A stretch of 24,953 nt of DNA, taken from the IMG/VR virus record IMGVR_UViG_3300045006_000291, positions 1 through 24,953 of that record; one strand, 5' to 3'. Shown piece by piece: positions 6,390 to 13,792 of the stretch. The notes below the pieces were generated by a model. It was not told the DNA's origin, did no database searches, and worked only from the letters and a program-made list of their open reading frames with translations. The stretch's first letter is position 1, and each line of letters starts with the position of its first letter. Both the position numbers and the translations under genes were made by a program. The DNA is from a virus.

Positions 6390-6590
6390 ATGGAGTTGAC
6401 AGAATCAGAAAAAGCGTTGGTAATATACGCACTTTTCTCCTTGATTAGGGTTGATGAAGGAGAGATAAAGGCGGCTTGTGAGGCCACAAAGGAATGGATT
6501 GAGGCTGATGGCGATAAGGGTGTAGAGGCTACTTACAGACTTTTGGAGAAGTTAACGGGAGGAAAATTTACTGGAGAAAAACTTATATGA
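6390..6590 (+). CDS. Hypothetical protein, 66 aa
   Basis: A small acidic protein that looks fully helical (residues 1-27 and 33-55) and has no motif I recognise. The start follows the promoter at 6353-6381 almost directly and there is no clear ribosome site, so it would be translated as a nearly leaderless message. It overlaps the next gene at an ATGA junction, which supports its being translated. Confidence 0.6.
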   Translation: MELTESEKALVIYALFSLIRVDEGEIKAACEATKEWIEADGDKGVEATYRLLEKLTGGKFTGEKLI

Positions 6591-7399
6591 AAAGTGGTTT
6601 AGTAGTTTTAAGCGAAGCTGTTTGGGGATGTTATCCTTTTGTTGAGTCTATTTGTTCTTTTCTTCCAGTTGTGGATGAGTTAGTAGTTGCTTTCAATGTT
6701 TATGGCAAGCCAGATGGCACCAGAGAGGCCGTAGAGGGCATTGGTGACCCAAAGATAAGGATAGTGCCTACTGTATTTGATATTTTAAAGTATGGCTGGG
6801 TTAGTTATGGAATAGCAAGAACAATGGGTTATCAGGCTTGTAAAGGTGATGTTATCTTAATGTTTGATGCTGATGGGGTTCTCCATGAGAAAGATATTCC
6901 CACCCTCAATAGAGAATTACAGACATTTATAACTGCAGGTAAAGCAACAGGATACTGGAATAAATATCGGACTTACAAGCCGACAGTTTATTATGACCAA
7001 CATAAACATTCGGGGATTTACAGCAAAAAGATTTTAGGAGATAGGTTTGATTTTTTTAGAAGTGATGGGAAAGGTGCTCCTAATTTTGATAAGTTGACTC
7101 CTCAAGAACAAGATAGCTTTAAGTTTAGTATTTTCCTTTTTGGCTATGAGCATATTTGGGATACAGAAGATGTATTGAAGTTTAAAGTAAATAGATATGG
7201 AACAATGATAGACACCCTTACGGGTAAGCCTCTCAAAACACCAGAGCAGTATTTTGAAGAATATATGAGAGAATTGGTTGATAGAGTAAATAGAGAAGGT
7301 AAGTCAATGCCGATTGAAAATCATCCAGCGATTATTCAGGAGAAATTGAAAAAGGTTAATGAGACCCATTTTGGTTATAATTTTTTTGGTTTTGAATAA
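6587..7399 (+). CDS. GT-A (GT2-like) glycosyltransferase
   Basis: The 270-residue protein begins in an ATGA overlap. It has the GT2-type pattern of an N-terminal strand (SGLVVLSEAVW), DELVVAFNVYGKPDGT (30-45), a helix ending in CKGDVILMFDADGVLHE (85-101) with the metal-binding Asp94-x-Asp96, and an aromatic-rich C-terminal half (GYWNKYRTYKP, then FLFGYEHIWDTED) that would shape the acceptor site. No membrane segment. Donor and acceptor are unknown. Its C-terminus (HFGYNFFGF) resembles that of the GT at 4230, suggesting the two share ancestry. Confidence 0.75.
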   Translation: MKSGLVVLSEAVWGCYPFVESICSFLPVVDELVVAFNVYGKPDGTREAVEGIGDPKIRIVPTVFDILKYGWVSYGIARTMGYQACKGDVILMFDADGVLHEKDIPTLNRELQTFITAGKATGYWNKYRTYKPTVYYDQHKHSGIYSKKILGDRFDFFRSDGKGAPNFDKLTPQEQDSFKFSIFLFGYEHIWDTEDVLKFKVNRYGTMIDTLTGKPLKTPEQYFEEYMRELVDRVNREGKSMPIENHPAIIQEKLKKVNETHFGYNFFGFE

Positions 7400-7514
7400 C
7401 TATTCCCAAGAAGACAGATGGTATTTTACTCCTCATATGGTTTTATCAAGGAGTATAGGAACGAAGGTTGGTAAGTATGCAGAGAAATTTAGGATAGAGT
7501 TTCTTTCTTTTTAA
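7398..7514 (+). other. Probable gene remnant in a 205-base gap
   Basis: No full gene lies between 7399 and 7605. The frame 7398-7514 gives a protein-like stretch (RWYFTPHMVLSRSIG, then KVGKYAEKFRIEFLSF) ending in TAA. It has no ribosome site and its only ATG is internal (7437). It looks like the C-terminus of a lost gene, but I do not recognise the family. Confidence 0.35.
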
Positions 7515-7520
7515 GCAATT

Positions 7521-7535
7521 CATATAAATTATATG
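7521..7535. repeat. 15-base palindrome upstream of a promoter
   Basis: CATATAA-A-TTATATG is a perfect inverted repeat with one central base. It ends ten bases before the -35 of the promoter at 7545, a position where an activator or repressor could bind. Its arms resemble the inner part of the palindrome at 581-605. Confidence 0.5.
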
Positions 7536-7544
7536 AAATGGGGC

Positions 7545-7573
7545 TTGATTAAATTAGTATAGTATGGTAGAAT
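7545..7573 (+). promoter_or_regulatory. Extended -10 promoter for the GT operon
   Basis: TTGATT (7545-7550), a 17-base spacer and TAGAAT (7568-7573) preceded by TGG, an extended -10 element. Predicted start is near 7580, giving a leader of about 25 bases before the ATG at 7605. It would drive the run of overlapping genes from 7605 to 11171. Confidence 0.65.
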
Positions 7574-7604
7574 TTGTAAGAAAATATGTAGATTAGATTT
7601 AACT

Positions 7605-9179
7605 ATGCGAATTTTAATTGTAGTAGATAAATCGGGGACTGCCATAGACCGATTGGCACAAGCGGTTAAGAAGTATTCTCCCCATCACGGGATAGAGATT
7701 TTTCCTGTTCATCCAAAAAGAAATGACCCCGATACTATTTATGGGTTAGGTAAGTTTATGGATTGGGCGGATATAATTGATATTCATTACTGGAAGTCGG
7801 GGGAAATTGTCCGAATTACTAACCCCAGTCAATTTGAAGCGAAGCCAAGAGTTTTGTTCCACTTCAATCCTTATGATGCTGAAAACAAAGAAGTTAATGA
7901 TAGATACAATTTAGTGGTTGTGGGAAACAAAACTATTTACAATAAGGTTCCTTATGCCTATTTGATTCAGTATGGGGTTGATTTAGACTTTTTTAGGTTT
8001 AGGGAAGATTATACAGAGGATAAGGTAGTGAATATGTCTGTTGCGAGAATTGAAGGAAAGAAGGGAGTAAAAGAGGTTGCTCAAGTTTGTTCCGAGTTGG
8101 GATACAAGTTTAAGTTGGTGGGTAGAGTGAGTAAGGGGGGGTATATGGAAGAAGTGATGAAAGCGGGAAAAGGAATAGTAGAGTTTTTAGAAAATGCGAC
8201 TGACGAGCAGTTGAGAGATACATATTATCAGTCGGCTATTCATGTTTGTAATTCAGTTGATAATTTTGAGTCGGGAACTTTACCTATTTTAGAGGCGATG
8301 GCTTGTGGAGTGCCTGTTTTAACAAGAAATGTAGGCCATGTTCCAGACATTTATGATGGAGGCAATATGGTAATAAGAGAGGGAAATCCAGAAAATACAG
8401 AGGATTTGAAAAAGAGTTTGAGGGAAATGATGGAGAACCGAGCTTGGAGATTAAAATTAAGGGAGAACGCTTGGGATACAGTTAAAAATTGGGATATACG
8501 CCGAATGGTATCTAAGGTTAATAGATTATACAACCAGCTTTACGAACCCGATAAGACCCTTTTAAGTGTTATTATTCCGACCAAAGACCGACCAGAGATT
8601 TTTGTCCAAAGTTTTGTGAGGGCTTTAGGTCAGGATTATAAAAAGTTTGAAGTGATTGTAGTGGATAGTGGAGATACGCCAGTTAAGCCAATTATAGAGG
8701 AGGCGAGGAAGAAAACGAGAGTTCCTGTTAAGTATATTCATTTTCCGCACAAAGGAAACTACCCTTTAGCAGAGGCTCGTAATCGGGCTGTTTTGGAAGC
8801 GGAGGGAGAATACTTAGTTTTTTGTGATGATAGAATAAAGATGGATGTGGATGCTTTGTCAGCTTTTGTTATTCAAGCCAGACCCAAAACTTGGCTTTGG
8901 GGAATGAAAGATGGAGTGTCTAAAGGATTTGTGGAGAATTTTAGTTGTGTAGGTAGAAAAGATTTAATTGAAGGCGGAATGTTTTGTGAGAGGATGCAGT
9001 GGTATGGTGGGATGAGTCAAGAGATAAGAGAAAGATTTGAAATCGGAAGAGGATTTGCTTTTATCTTTTTAGACAAAGCTAAGGCTACTGGAATTGCCAA
9101 AGCAAAGTCAAAGAGAACTCGCCGAGAAGATATAATTGAGGCGAAGTGGACTTTGTTCAAAATGTATGACAAAGCTTAA
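7605..9179 (+). CDS. Bifunctional GT4-GT2 glycosyltransferase
   Basis: The 524-residue protein fuses two transferases. Residues 1-310 are GT-B/GT4: IQYGVDLDFF (121-130), NMSVARIEGKKG (143-154), LVGR (171-174) and the donor-site ESGTLPILEAMACGVPVL (222-239) with the EX7E glutamates at 222 and 230. Residues 318-524 are GT-A/GT2: LLSVIIPTKDRP (319-330), VVDSGDTP (352-359), AEARNRAV (389-396) and a CDDR metal site (407-410). The two domains probably add successive sugars to one acceptor. The GT2 part is shorter than usual (about 205 residues) but has its core motifs. ATG 7605 lies about 25 bases from the predicted start of transcription; its ribosome site is poor. Confidence 0.85.
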   Translation: MRILIVVDKSGTAIDRLAQAVKKYSPHHGIEIFPVHPKRNDPDTIYGLGKFMDWADIIDIHYWKSGEIVRITNPSQFEAKPRVLFHFNPYDAENKEVNDRYNLVVVGNKTIYNKVPYAYLIQYGVDLDFFRFREDYTEDKVVNMSVARIEGKKGVKEVAQVCSELGYKFKLVGRVSKGGYMEEVMKAGKGIVEFLENATDEQLRDTYYQSAIHVCNSVDNFESGTLPILEAMACGVPVLTRNVGHVPDIYDGGNMVIREGNPENTEDLKKSLREMMENRAWRLKLRENAWDTVKNWDIRRMVSKVNRLYNQLYEPDKTLLSVIIPTKDRPEIFVQSFVRALGQDYKKFEVIVVDSGDTPVKPIIEEARKKTRVPVKYIHFPHKGNYPLAEARNRAVLEAEGEYLVFCDDRIKMDVDALSAFVIQARPKTWLWGMKDGVSKGFVENFSCVGRKDLIEGGMFCERMQWYGGMSQEIRERFEIGRGFAFIFLDKAKATGIAKAKSKRTRREDIIEAKWTLFKMYDKA

Positions 9180-9603
9180 TCTTGGATGTGGCCCAAACTG
9201 GGAAGATTATGAGGGTTATGAAGGTTTGGATATTGTTGATTTTGGCCAAAAGTATGTTACTAATGTGTTGGATTTTGTGGAGTCAGGTCAAGTCCGTGAA
9301 CTTTACGATGAAGTGATGGCTTACCATTTTCTTGAGCATTTTAGTCAGGATGAATTAAAGAGAATTTTTTCAGGGGTTTGGAGTATGTTGAGAATGGAAG
9401 GTATTTTTAAGTTTATAGTTCCGCATAGAAAGAAAGCAGAGGCTTGGGTTTTATCACATAAAACTTTTTGGGATGAGGAGACCGTAAGATGGTTAACAAG
9501 AGAAGATGCCAGTAAGGTGTATGGATTTGGAAGGTGGGAGTTGGTGGAGTTGGTATTAAATAACAGAGAGGATATTTATGCCCGCTTGAAAAAAATACAA
9601 TGA
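9166..9603 (+). CDS. Class I SAM-dependent methyltransferase
   Basis: The reading frame is open from 9136 (TTG), but I choose ATG 9166 because it gives MTKLNLGCGPN, the usual beginning of this family with motif I at residues 4-11. It then has YEGLDIVDF after strand 2, MAYHFLEHFSQDEL (motif IV region) and IFKFIVPH. At 145 residues it is a short form of the methyltransferase-11 type found in glycan clusters, where it would methylate a sugar or nucleotide-linked intermediate. It overlaps the preceding GT by 14 bases and the following GT by four (ATGA). Confidence 0.8.
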   Translation: MTKLNLGCGPNWEDYEGYEGLDIVDFGQKYVTNVLDFVESGQVRELYDEVMAYHFLEHFSQDELKRIFSGVWSMLRMEGIFKFIVPHRKKAEAWVLSHKTFWDEETVRWLTREDASKVYGFGRWELVELVLNNREDIYARLKKIQ

Positions 9604-10616
9604 GAAAGTTAAAGATATTTGGTGTTCCTTGGCATGTAGCCCACCAGTGGGAATTGAGTAAGTTGCCATTTGTTGGAACTTATGATTTAATTCGTAATCC
9701 TTACAGGAGTTGGGGAACTACACATAGACTTTTTCCTAAGAATTGTAGATGGGTGAATTATTTTAAGAAAGGTTATTATGATTTTGCTATTCTTCATGTT
9801 GACCAGCAATCAATTTACAATCCAGAGCAAGGAGATAGAATTCATAAAGGGAAGTTGTATTTAGAGTTAAAGGAGACGATTGGAAAAGATTGTCCGATTG
9901 TTACAATTAACCATATGACTCCCTTTCACGATAAATATGAAAGTCCCTATGTAGTGGAGTTTATTAAAAAAATGACCGAAGGAACCTTTATGCTTACAAA
10001 TTCTTACGAGGCGGCAAAACAATGGGGATGGGGTTATCCAGTTATTCACGGGTTAGACCCAAAGGAATGGAAGGATTTACCAAAAGAACCGAGGTGTGTA
10101 ACGGTTCTTTCTCCTGCTGGGATGGAAAAGGCATATAGGCGAATTTTTTTGACTACAGTTAGGCGAATGTTGTCTGAGTTAGGAGTGCCTTTTACTTGGA
10201 TAGGAGTGGATAAGATATGTAGTAGTTTTGAGGAATATAAAGATTATTTAGGAAGGAGTTTAGTTTTCTTTATGCCAACTTGGCAATCACCAAGACCAAG
10301 AGCAAGAACAGAAGCAATGATGTCGGGATGCTGTATTGTTTCTACTCCTTATCAAGATGCAGATACTTTTATTAAGCACGGAGTAAATGGATTTTTGACG
10401 AGTCAGGTTCAAATTAGAGACCCAAGAGTGATGGATAATCCAGGGGCAACCGCCAACTTGATAAAGAGGTTGGTTATAGATGAGCCAGATGTAGCTTTGA
10501 GAGTTGGACAGGAAGGAAAGAAAACCGCTTGGAAATTATTTAGTAGTAAAGAGTTTGCTAAGCAGTGGTTGAAAGTGTTAGAAAAGATTGGGGTGAAAGC
10601 GGGTGAGAAGAAATGA
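9600..10616 (+). CDS. GT-B glycosyltransferase (GT4-like)
   Basis: The 338-residue protein starts in an ATGA overlap. The N-terminal half carries HxxTP-like NHMTPFHDKYESP and MLTNSYEAAKQWGWGYPVIHGLDPKEW, equivalent to the inter-domain region of GT4 enzymes. The C-terminal half has VFFMPTWQSPRPRARTEA and MMSGCCIVSTPYQDADTFI, the donor-binding helix and loop (Glu238), then HGVNGFL (260-266), a signature of GT4 C-terminal domains. It should transfer a sugar from a nucleotide donor with retention of configuration, as is usual in GT4; acceptor unknown. Its stop overlaps the next start (ATGA). Confidence 0.8.
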   Translation: MRKLKIFGVPWHVAHQWELSKLPFVGTYDLIRNPYRSWGTTHRLFPKNCRWVNYFKKGYYDFAILHVDQQSIYNPEQGDRIHKGKLYLELKETIGKDCPIVTINHMTPFHDKYESPYVVEFIKKMTEGTFMLTNSYEAAKQWGWGYPVIHGLDPKEWKDLPKEPRCVTVLSPAGMEKAYRRIFLTTVRRMLSELGVPFTWIGVDKICSSFEEYKDYLGRSLVFFMPTWQSPRPRARTEAMMSGCCIVSTPYQDADTFIKHGVNGFLTSQVQIRDPRVMDNPGATANLIKRLVIDEPDVALRVGQEGKKTAWKLFSSKEFAKQWLKVLEKIGVKAGEKK

Positions 10617-10948
10617 CAGATACAAATTTAGAAATAAAACCTAAAGAGGGTGATTTCTCTGAAGATATAACGGCCGAGCAAGATTTTTTATCTAAAGTTA
10701 AGGGTAGTTATAACATTGAGTCGGAATTAGATTTAGCCGTTAAAGTTTATAATGAGCAATTGGAGCAACTTGTGAGAATGCGGATTGATTCGGAATTGTT
10801 TGACCATTTGATTTTGGCAGAGCCTAATGAGGGGGCACACGCTAAAAATAAAGCTGAAACTAATTCAATGTTAAGAAGAAAAAGGAAAGTGATTGTTCTA
10901 TTAAGAAGTCAAATTGTAAAGCAGATGGGAGCTAAGAAAGATGAGTAA
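10613..10948 (+). CDS. Hypothetical protein, 111 aa
   Basis: A charged, soluble, mainly helical protein with an acidic N-terminal third (residues 1-40) and a basic C-terminus (MLRRKRKVIVLLRSQIVKQMG). No recognised motif or membrane segment. It sits between a glycosyltransferase and another small protein, overlapping the first by four bases and the second by eight, and so is part of the same translated unit. Confidence 0.65.
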   Translation: MTDTNLEIKPKEGDFSEDITAEQDFLSKVKGSYNIESELDLAVKVYNEQLEQLVRMRIDSELFDHLILAEPNEGAHAKNKAETNSMLRRKRKVIVLLRSQIVKQMGAKKDE

Positions 10949-11171
10949 AGATACAGATTATAAAAGGCTCTGGAGAGATGCTAAAAAGCAGGTGTTGGAT
11001 TTAGTGGGTAAAATGCGAATGCTTGAAGAAGTTAATAAGGTTCAGGTAGATGTTTTGCGGCGAGTTCGGGACGGAGAACTGAAGCCTGAGAAAATTTTTG
11101 AGGATGAAAATTTCACTATGGCACAAAAGTTAAGTAGTGATGTAAAATTACCAGAAAATGGAGAAATTTGA
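10941..11171 (+). CDS. Hypothetical coiled-coil protein, 76 aa
   Basis: A small helical protein. Residues about 4-45 (DYKRLWRDAKKQVLDLVG onward) show heptad-like spacing of Leu, Val and Met and could form a short coiled coil. I do not recognise it. It overlaps the previous gene by eight bases; AGGA-like purines inside that gene could serve as ribosome site. The -35 of the next promoter lies over its stop codon. Confidence 0.6.
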   Translation: MSKDTDYKRLWRDAKKQVLDLVGKMRMLEEVNKVQVDVLRRVRDGELKPEKIFEDENFTMAQKLSSDVKLPENGEI

Positions 11172-11196
11172 TAATTGCAAGTAAAAAATATATAAT
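11168..11196 (+). promoter_or_regulatory. Leaderless promoter of HNH gene
   Basis: TTGATA (11168-11173), a 17-base spacer and a perfect TATAAT (11191-11196). Exactly six bases (TATATT) separate the -10 from the ATG at 11203, so the message should begin at the AUG. The -10 sits in a 12-base palindrome (11190-11201). Because the downstream genes overlap closely, this promoter may also feed the glycosyltransferase and modification genes after 11732. Confidence 0.75.
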
Positions 11197-11202
11197 TATA
11201 TT

Positions 11203-11751
11203 ATGTCAAAATATGCTGAATATAAGCGTAAATGGTATCTTAAAAAGAAAAAACAACTTGGAAAAGTCTGCGTTGAATGTGGTAGAGCAAAGAGTCCGCA
11301 AGGTAAAAGATGTGGTAGTTGCGCGGCTAAAAGAAGAGTTAAAGAAAATCCTCAGACAGCTCCGCCAGATAGAACAGGTAAGCAGAAGCATTTGTATAGT
11401 AACAAATTTAGAGTTGGTTTTAAGCCTCCCCATGCCGGAAGACATTTTTATCAGATTAGAGGAGAAAAACATCCTAATTGGAAAGGTGGTGTTACTGCAG
11501 AACATGAGAAAGCGAGAAAATCTTTGGAATATAAATTATGGCGAAAGGCGGTTTTTGAAAGGGATAATTACATTTGTCAGAGGTGTGATAAAAGGGGTGG
11601 ATATTTACAAGTAGACCATATTAACGAATGGGCTGACTTCCCAGAGTTACGATATGAGATTAGCAATGGACAGACTTTGTGTTTAGGGTGTCATAAAGAA
11701 AAGACAAAATACTATATGAAAGGAAACAAAAATGCTAAACAAAAAACTTAA
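11203..11751 (+). CDS. HNH endonuclease
   Basis: The 182-residue protein has N-terminal zinc-finger cysteines (CVECGRAK, then CGSC), an HPNWKGG motif at about 87-93, and a classic HNH core: WRKAVFERDNYICQRCDKRGG, YLQVDHINEW with the catalytic Asp-His, an SNGQTLC with the Asn, and the closing CLGCHKEKT. The paired CxxC motifs bind a structural zinc. It is probably a free-standing homing endonuclease, and shares the N-terminal finger and WKGG with the protein at 2699 although the HNH core is of another subtype. It overlaps the next gene by 20 bases. Translation would start on a leaderless message. Confidence 0.9.
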   Translation: MSKYAEYKRKWYLKKKKQLGKVCVECGRAKSPQGKRCGSCAAKRRVKENPQTAPPDRTGKQKHLYSNKFRVGFKPPHAGRHFYQIRGEKHPNWKGGVTAEHEKARKSLEYKLWRKAVFERDNYICQRCDKRGGYLQVDHINEWADFPELRYEISNGQTLCLGCHKEKTKYYMKGNKNAKQKT

Positions 11752-12607
11752 AAAGACCTGCGCTTTTCTAACTATGGAGAAGTTTGACAACCGAGAGTTT
11801 AATTCGGTTGGTTCTTCCCGTATTAGGGCAAGATGGTTACTCAATTACTGGCCTGAAGCAGAGGAGTATGTTATTGGGAGAAAATATGAAGTTTTGATTT
11901 ATCAAAAGGTATATTGGGATACTATGTTAGAGAATTTTGAGGGTATCCAGATTTTAGACTTATGTGACCCAGATTGGTTAGAAGGAAAGCCTGTTTTTGA
12001 ATACATTGATTTAGTAGATGCGGTAACTACCTCTACAGAGGCTCTGGCAGAGTATATTAGAAAGTTGAGACCGAATGGTTTTGTTCAGTGTGTTCCTGAT
12101 AGGATTTACATTCCTGAACATCAGCCAGTTAAAACAGAGCATATAGGGCCTTTGAAAAACCTGGCTTGGTTTGGGTATAGCCACAATGCTCATTACTTAA
12201 TTTCAACTTTTGATGAATTGATTAAGCGGGATTTGGAACTCGTGTTTATTTCTAATGCTCCTTTTGATGTTCCTTTGATGTATAGAGGAAAATTGAAAGT
12301 TCAAAATGTCCCCTACAATTACGATACAATTTTTAGGGAATTGGTAAAAGTAGATGCTGTCTTGTTGCCTGTTCCAAGTGGAGATGAAAAAGCAAAGTAT
12401 AAATCAAATAATAAAGTTCTTTCTTCTTGGGCGCAAGGATTGCCTGTTGTAGCTGTTCCAGAAGATTTAGATAGATTTATGAGTGCGGAAGAAAGGAAGA
12501 AAGAGTCAGAGTTGAGGTTGCAAGAGATAAAAGATAAGTGGGATGTGAAGTATAGTGTTGCTGAATACAGAGCAATTATTGAGAAAATAAAATCGGAAAG
12601 GAGGTGA
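11732..12607 (+). CDS. Probable GT-B glycosyltransferase
   Basis: The 291-residue protein looks like a short GT-B enzyme: an N-terminal half with YEVLIYQKVYWD and ILDLCDPDWLEG, then a typical hinge and C-terminal half with LKNLAWFGYSHNA, LELVFISNAPFDV, AVLLPVPSGDEKAKYKSNNK and LSSWAQGLPVVAVPEDLDRFM. The last block matches the donor-site 'SNKVLSSWAAGLPVVA' pattern of phage and capsule glycosyltransferases. The substrate is unknown. The start ATG 11732 lies inside the HNH gene, with AAAGGAAA upstream. Its stop overlaps the strong ribosome site of the next gene. Confidence 0.7.
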   Translation: MLNKKLKKTCAFLTMEKFDNREFNSVGSSRIRARWLLNYWPEAEEYVIGRKYEVLIYQKVYWDTMLENFEGIQILDLCDPDWLEGKPVFEYIDLVDAVTTSTEALAEYIRKLRPNGFVQCVPDRIYIPEHQPVKTEHIGPLKNLAWFGYSHNAHYLISTFDELIKRDLELVFISNAPFDVPLMYRGKLKVQNVPYNYDTIFRELVKVDAVLLPVPSGDEKAKYKSNNKVLSSWAQGLPVVAVPEDLDRFMSAEERKKESELRLQEIKDKWDVKYSVAEYRAIIEKIKSERR

Positions 12608-12608
12608 T
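12595..12608 (+). promoter_or_regulatory. Extended Shine-Dalgarno sequence
   Basis: GGAAAGGAGGTGAT matches 13 of 14 bases of the complement of the canonical 16S rRNA 3' tail, with the GGAGG core seven bases before the ATG at 12612. It overlaps the stop of the previous gene. It is the strongest ribosome site in the window and would give the first gene of the modification block high translation. Confidence 0.8.
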
Positions 12609-12611
12609 AGA

Positions 12612-13229
12612 ATGAATCTTGACGAATTAAAGGCTTATGAGAAAAATCCCAAAAAGCATAGTGAGCAACAAATAGCCAATTTGATGGAGAGTGTAGAGAA
12701 ATTTGGTTTTAATTTCCCTGTATTAGTTGATAAAGATAATGTGGTGGTGGCGGGACACGCAAGACTTGAGGCCGCAAAAAGGTTGGGTTGGGTTGAAGTA
12801 AGATTTGATGTAGCCCGAGCGAAGAAAGGGGAAAAGTTCGTTCCTGTGGTGAAGGTAGAAGATTTGTCAGAGCAAGAGATAAAAGCTTTTAGGATTATTG
12901 ACAATAAGCTAAATGAAAGCCCTTGGGATTATGATTTGTTGAAAATGGAAGCTCTTGACCTGTTTAAGGATGGGACGATTGAGCTTCTTGGATTTACAGA
13001 AAAGGAAATACAATCATTGGGTCAGGGGGAAGTTGAGATACCGGAGGTGAATGTTGGCGAGTCAGTAGAAGTCCCAGAAGAAGTTAGAGAAATGGAATCT
13101 AAAATGAAAGAGAAGATGTATCCTTTGGTGTTTTGGTTTGCGGATTTAGCCGAGTTTGAGAAGGCTAAGGCGTTTTTTGAAGAAGGGGGTAAAGTTAGCT
13201 CAATGAAACTTTTGGGGCTGATTCAATGA
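12612..13229 (+). CDS. ParB/Srx-like protein with C-terminal domain (copy 1)
   Basis: Residues 1-100 form a ParB N-terminal domain: LDELKAYEKNPKKHS (3-17), an ESVEKFGFNFPVLVD block (26-40) and the box II motif VVAGHARLEAAKRLG (45-59), the GHxR nucleotide-binding site (CTP in chromosomal ParB). A Glu/Val-rich linker follows, then a C-terminal domain from about 168 (YPLVFWFADLAEFEKAKAFF) that is also found in the protein at 15468. Phage ParB-like proteins commonly accompany DNA base-modifying enzymes. Here it is the first gene of the kinase-amidotransferase-transferase operon and overlaps the kinase by ATGA. I infer a role in handling or targeting DNA for modification, not chromosome partition. 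Confidence 0.8.
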   Translation: MNLDELKAYEKNPKKHSEQQIANLMESVEKFGFNFPVLVDKDNVVVAGHARLEAAKRLGWVEVRFDVARAKKGEKFVPVVKVEDLSEQEIKAFRIIDNKLNESPWDYDLLKMEALDLFKDGTIELLGFTEKEIQSLGQGEVEIPEVNVGESVEVPEEVREMESKMKEKMYPLVFWFADLAEFEKAKAFFEEGGKVSSMKLLGLIQ

Positions 13230-13792
13230 AACTTTTGATTGTGGGGCCGAATGCTGTGGGCAAGACCTCTTTGGCCAAAATGTTCCTTCAAGAAGGAGGT
13301 TATGAGTGCTTTAAAGTTTTTTATGATTTGGGAAAAAGTTATTGTGTAACGATTGGGGGTTCTTGGGTGTTGTTTGGGACTTATGAGAAAGATAAAAAGT
13401 TTTGTGGGGTTGATTCGGAATCTGGTGACATAACTAAAAAGTTGGCTCATTTTGTTAAAAAGTTTTCGGGTAGAAATTTGTTAGTTGAGGGATTGATTAT
13501 AGCCTATCCAAATATAACTCGGGTATTGGGGTTGGGGGCGAGTGATTTGGTAGTTTTGTTGGTTTTAGAAAAGAGCCTTGTTTTGGAGCGATTGAGGGAA
13601 AGGACAAAGAATTTTAGAATTAGGGCTTTGTCAGATAAGTATTCCAGTATTAGAAGTCTTTATCAGTTCTGTCTACGGACAGGGTTAAATTGTTTGTGGA
13701 TTACAGAGGAGATGCCATCAGCTAAATTGTATGATTTGATATGTGCGGAATTATTGGCTTTATCACAAGGGAGAAAACGATTGGACAAATAG
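13226..13792 (+). CDS. P-loop kinase, probable hydroxymethyluracil-DNA kinase type
   Basis: The 188-residue protein has a Walker A motif GPNAVGKT (residues 7-14), a LFGTYEKDKKFCGVDSESGD segment (49-68), and a Walker B-like LLVEGLIIA (85-93), then RLRERTKNFRIR (122-132) as a possible lid. The 'G.Y......GvDs..gd' segment followed by 'lVEG' is the layout I associate with phage P-loop kinases of hypermodification clusters, which phosphorylate 5-hydroxymethyluracil in DNA. The assignment to that family is from pattern memory and context, not alignment. It starts in an ATGA overlap and its last 52 bases overlap the amidotransferase gene, a tight coupling that suggests fixed stoichiometry. Confidence 0.65.
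   Translation: MKLLIVGPNAVGKTSLAKMFLQEGGYECFKVFYDLGKSYCVTIGGSWVLFGTYEKDKKFCGVDSESGDITKKLAHFVKKFSGRNLLVEGLIIAYPNITRVLGLGASDLVVLLVLEKSLVLERLRERTKNFRIRALSDKYSSIRSLYQFCLRTGLNCLWITEEMPSAKLYDLICAELLALSQGRKRLDK

Noticed and set aside
9136-9165. TTG 9136 as start of the methyltransferase.
   Set aside because: ATG 9166 gives the usual short lead into motif I (MTKLNLGCG) and a normal overlap.
11206-11614. Long frames on either strand inside the HNH gene at 11203.
   Set aside because: They overlap a gene with complete HNH motifs, have no ribosome site, and encode low-complexity products. They are shadows.
860-12607. The sugar genes as a bacterial O-antigen or capsule locus.
   Set aside because: They have no flippase, polymerase or sugar-precursor set, the genes are short and overlapping, and the same operon style runs into terminase and portal genes. 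A phage island explains this better.
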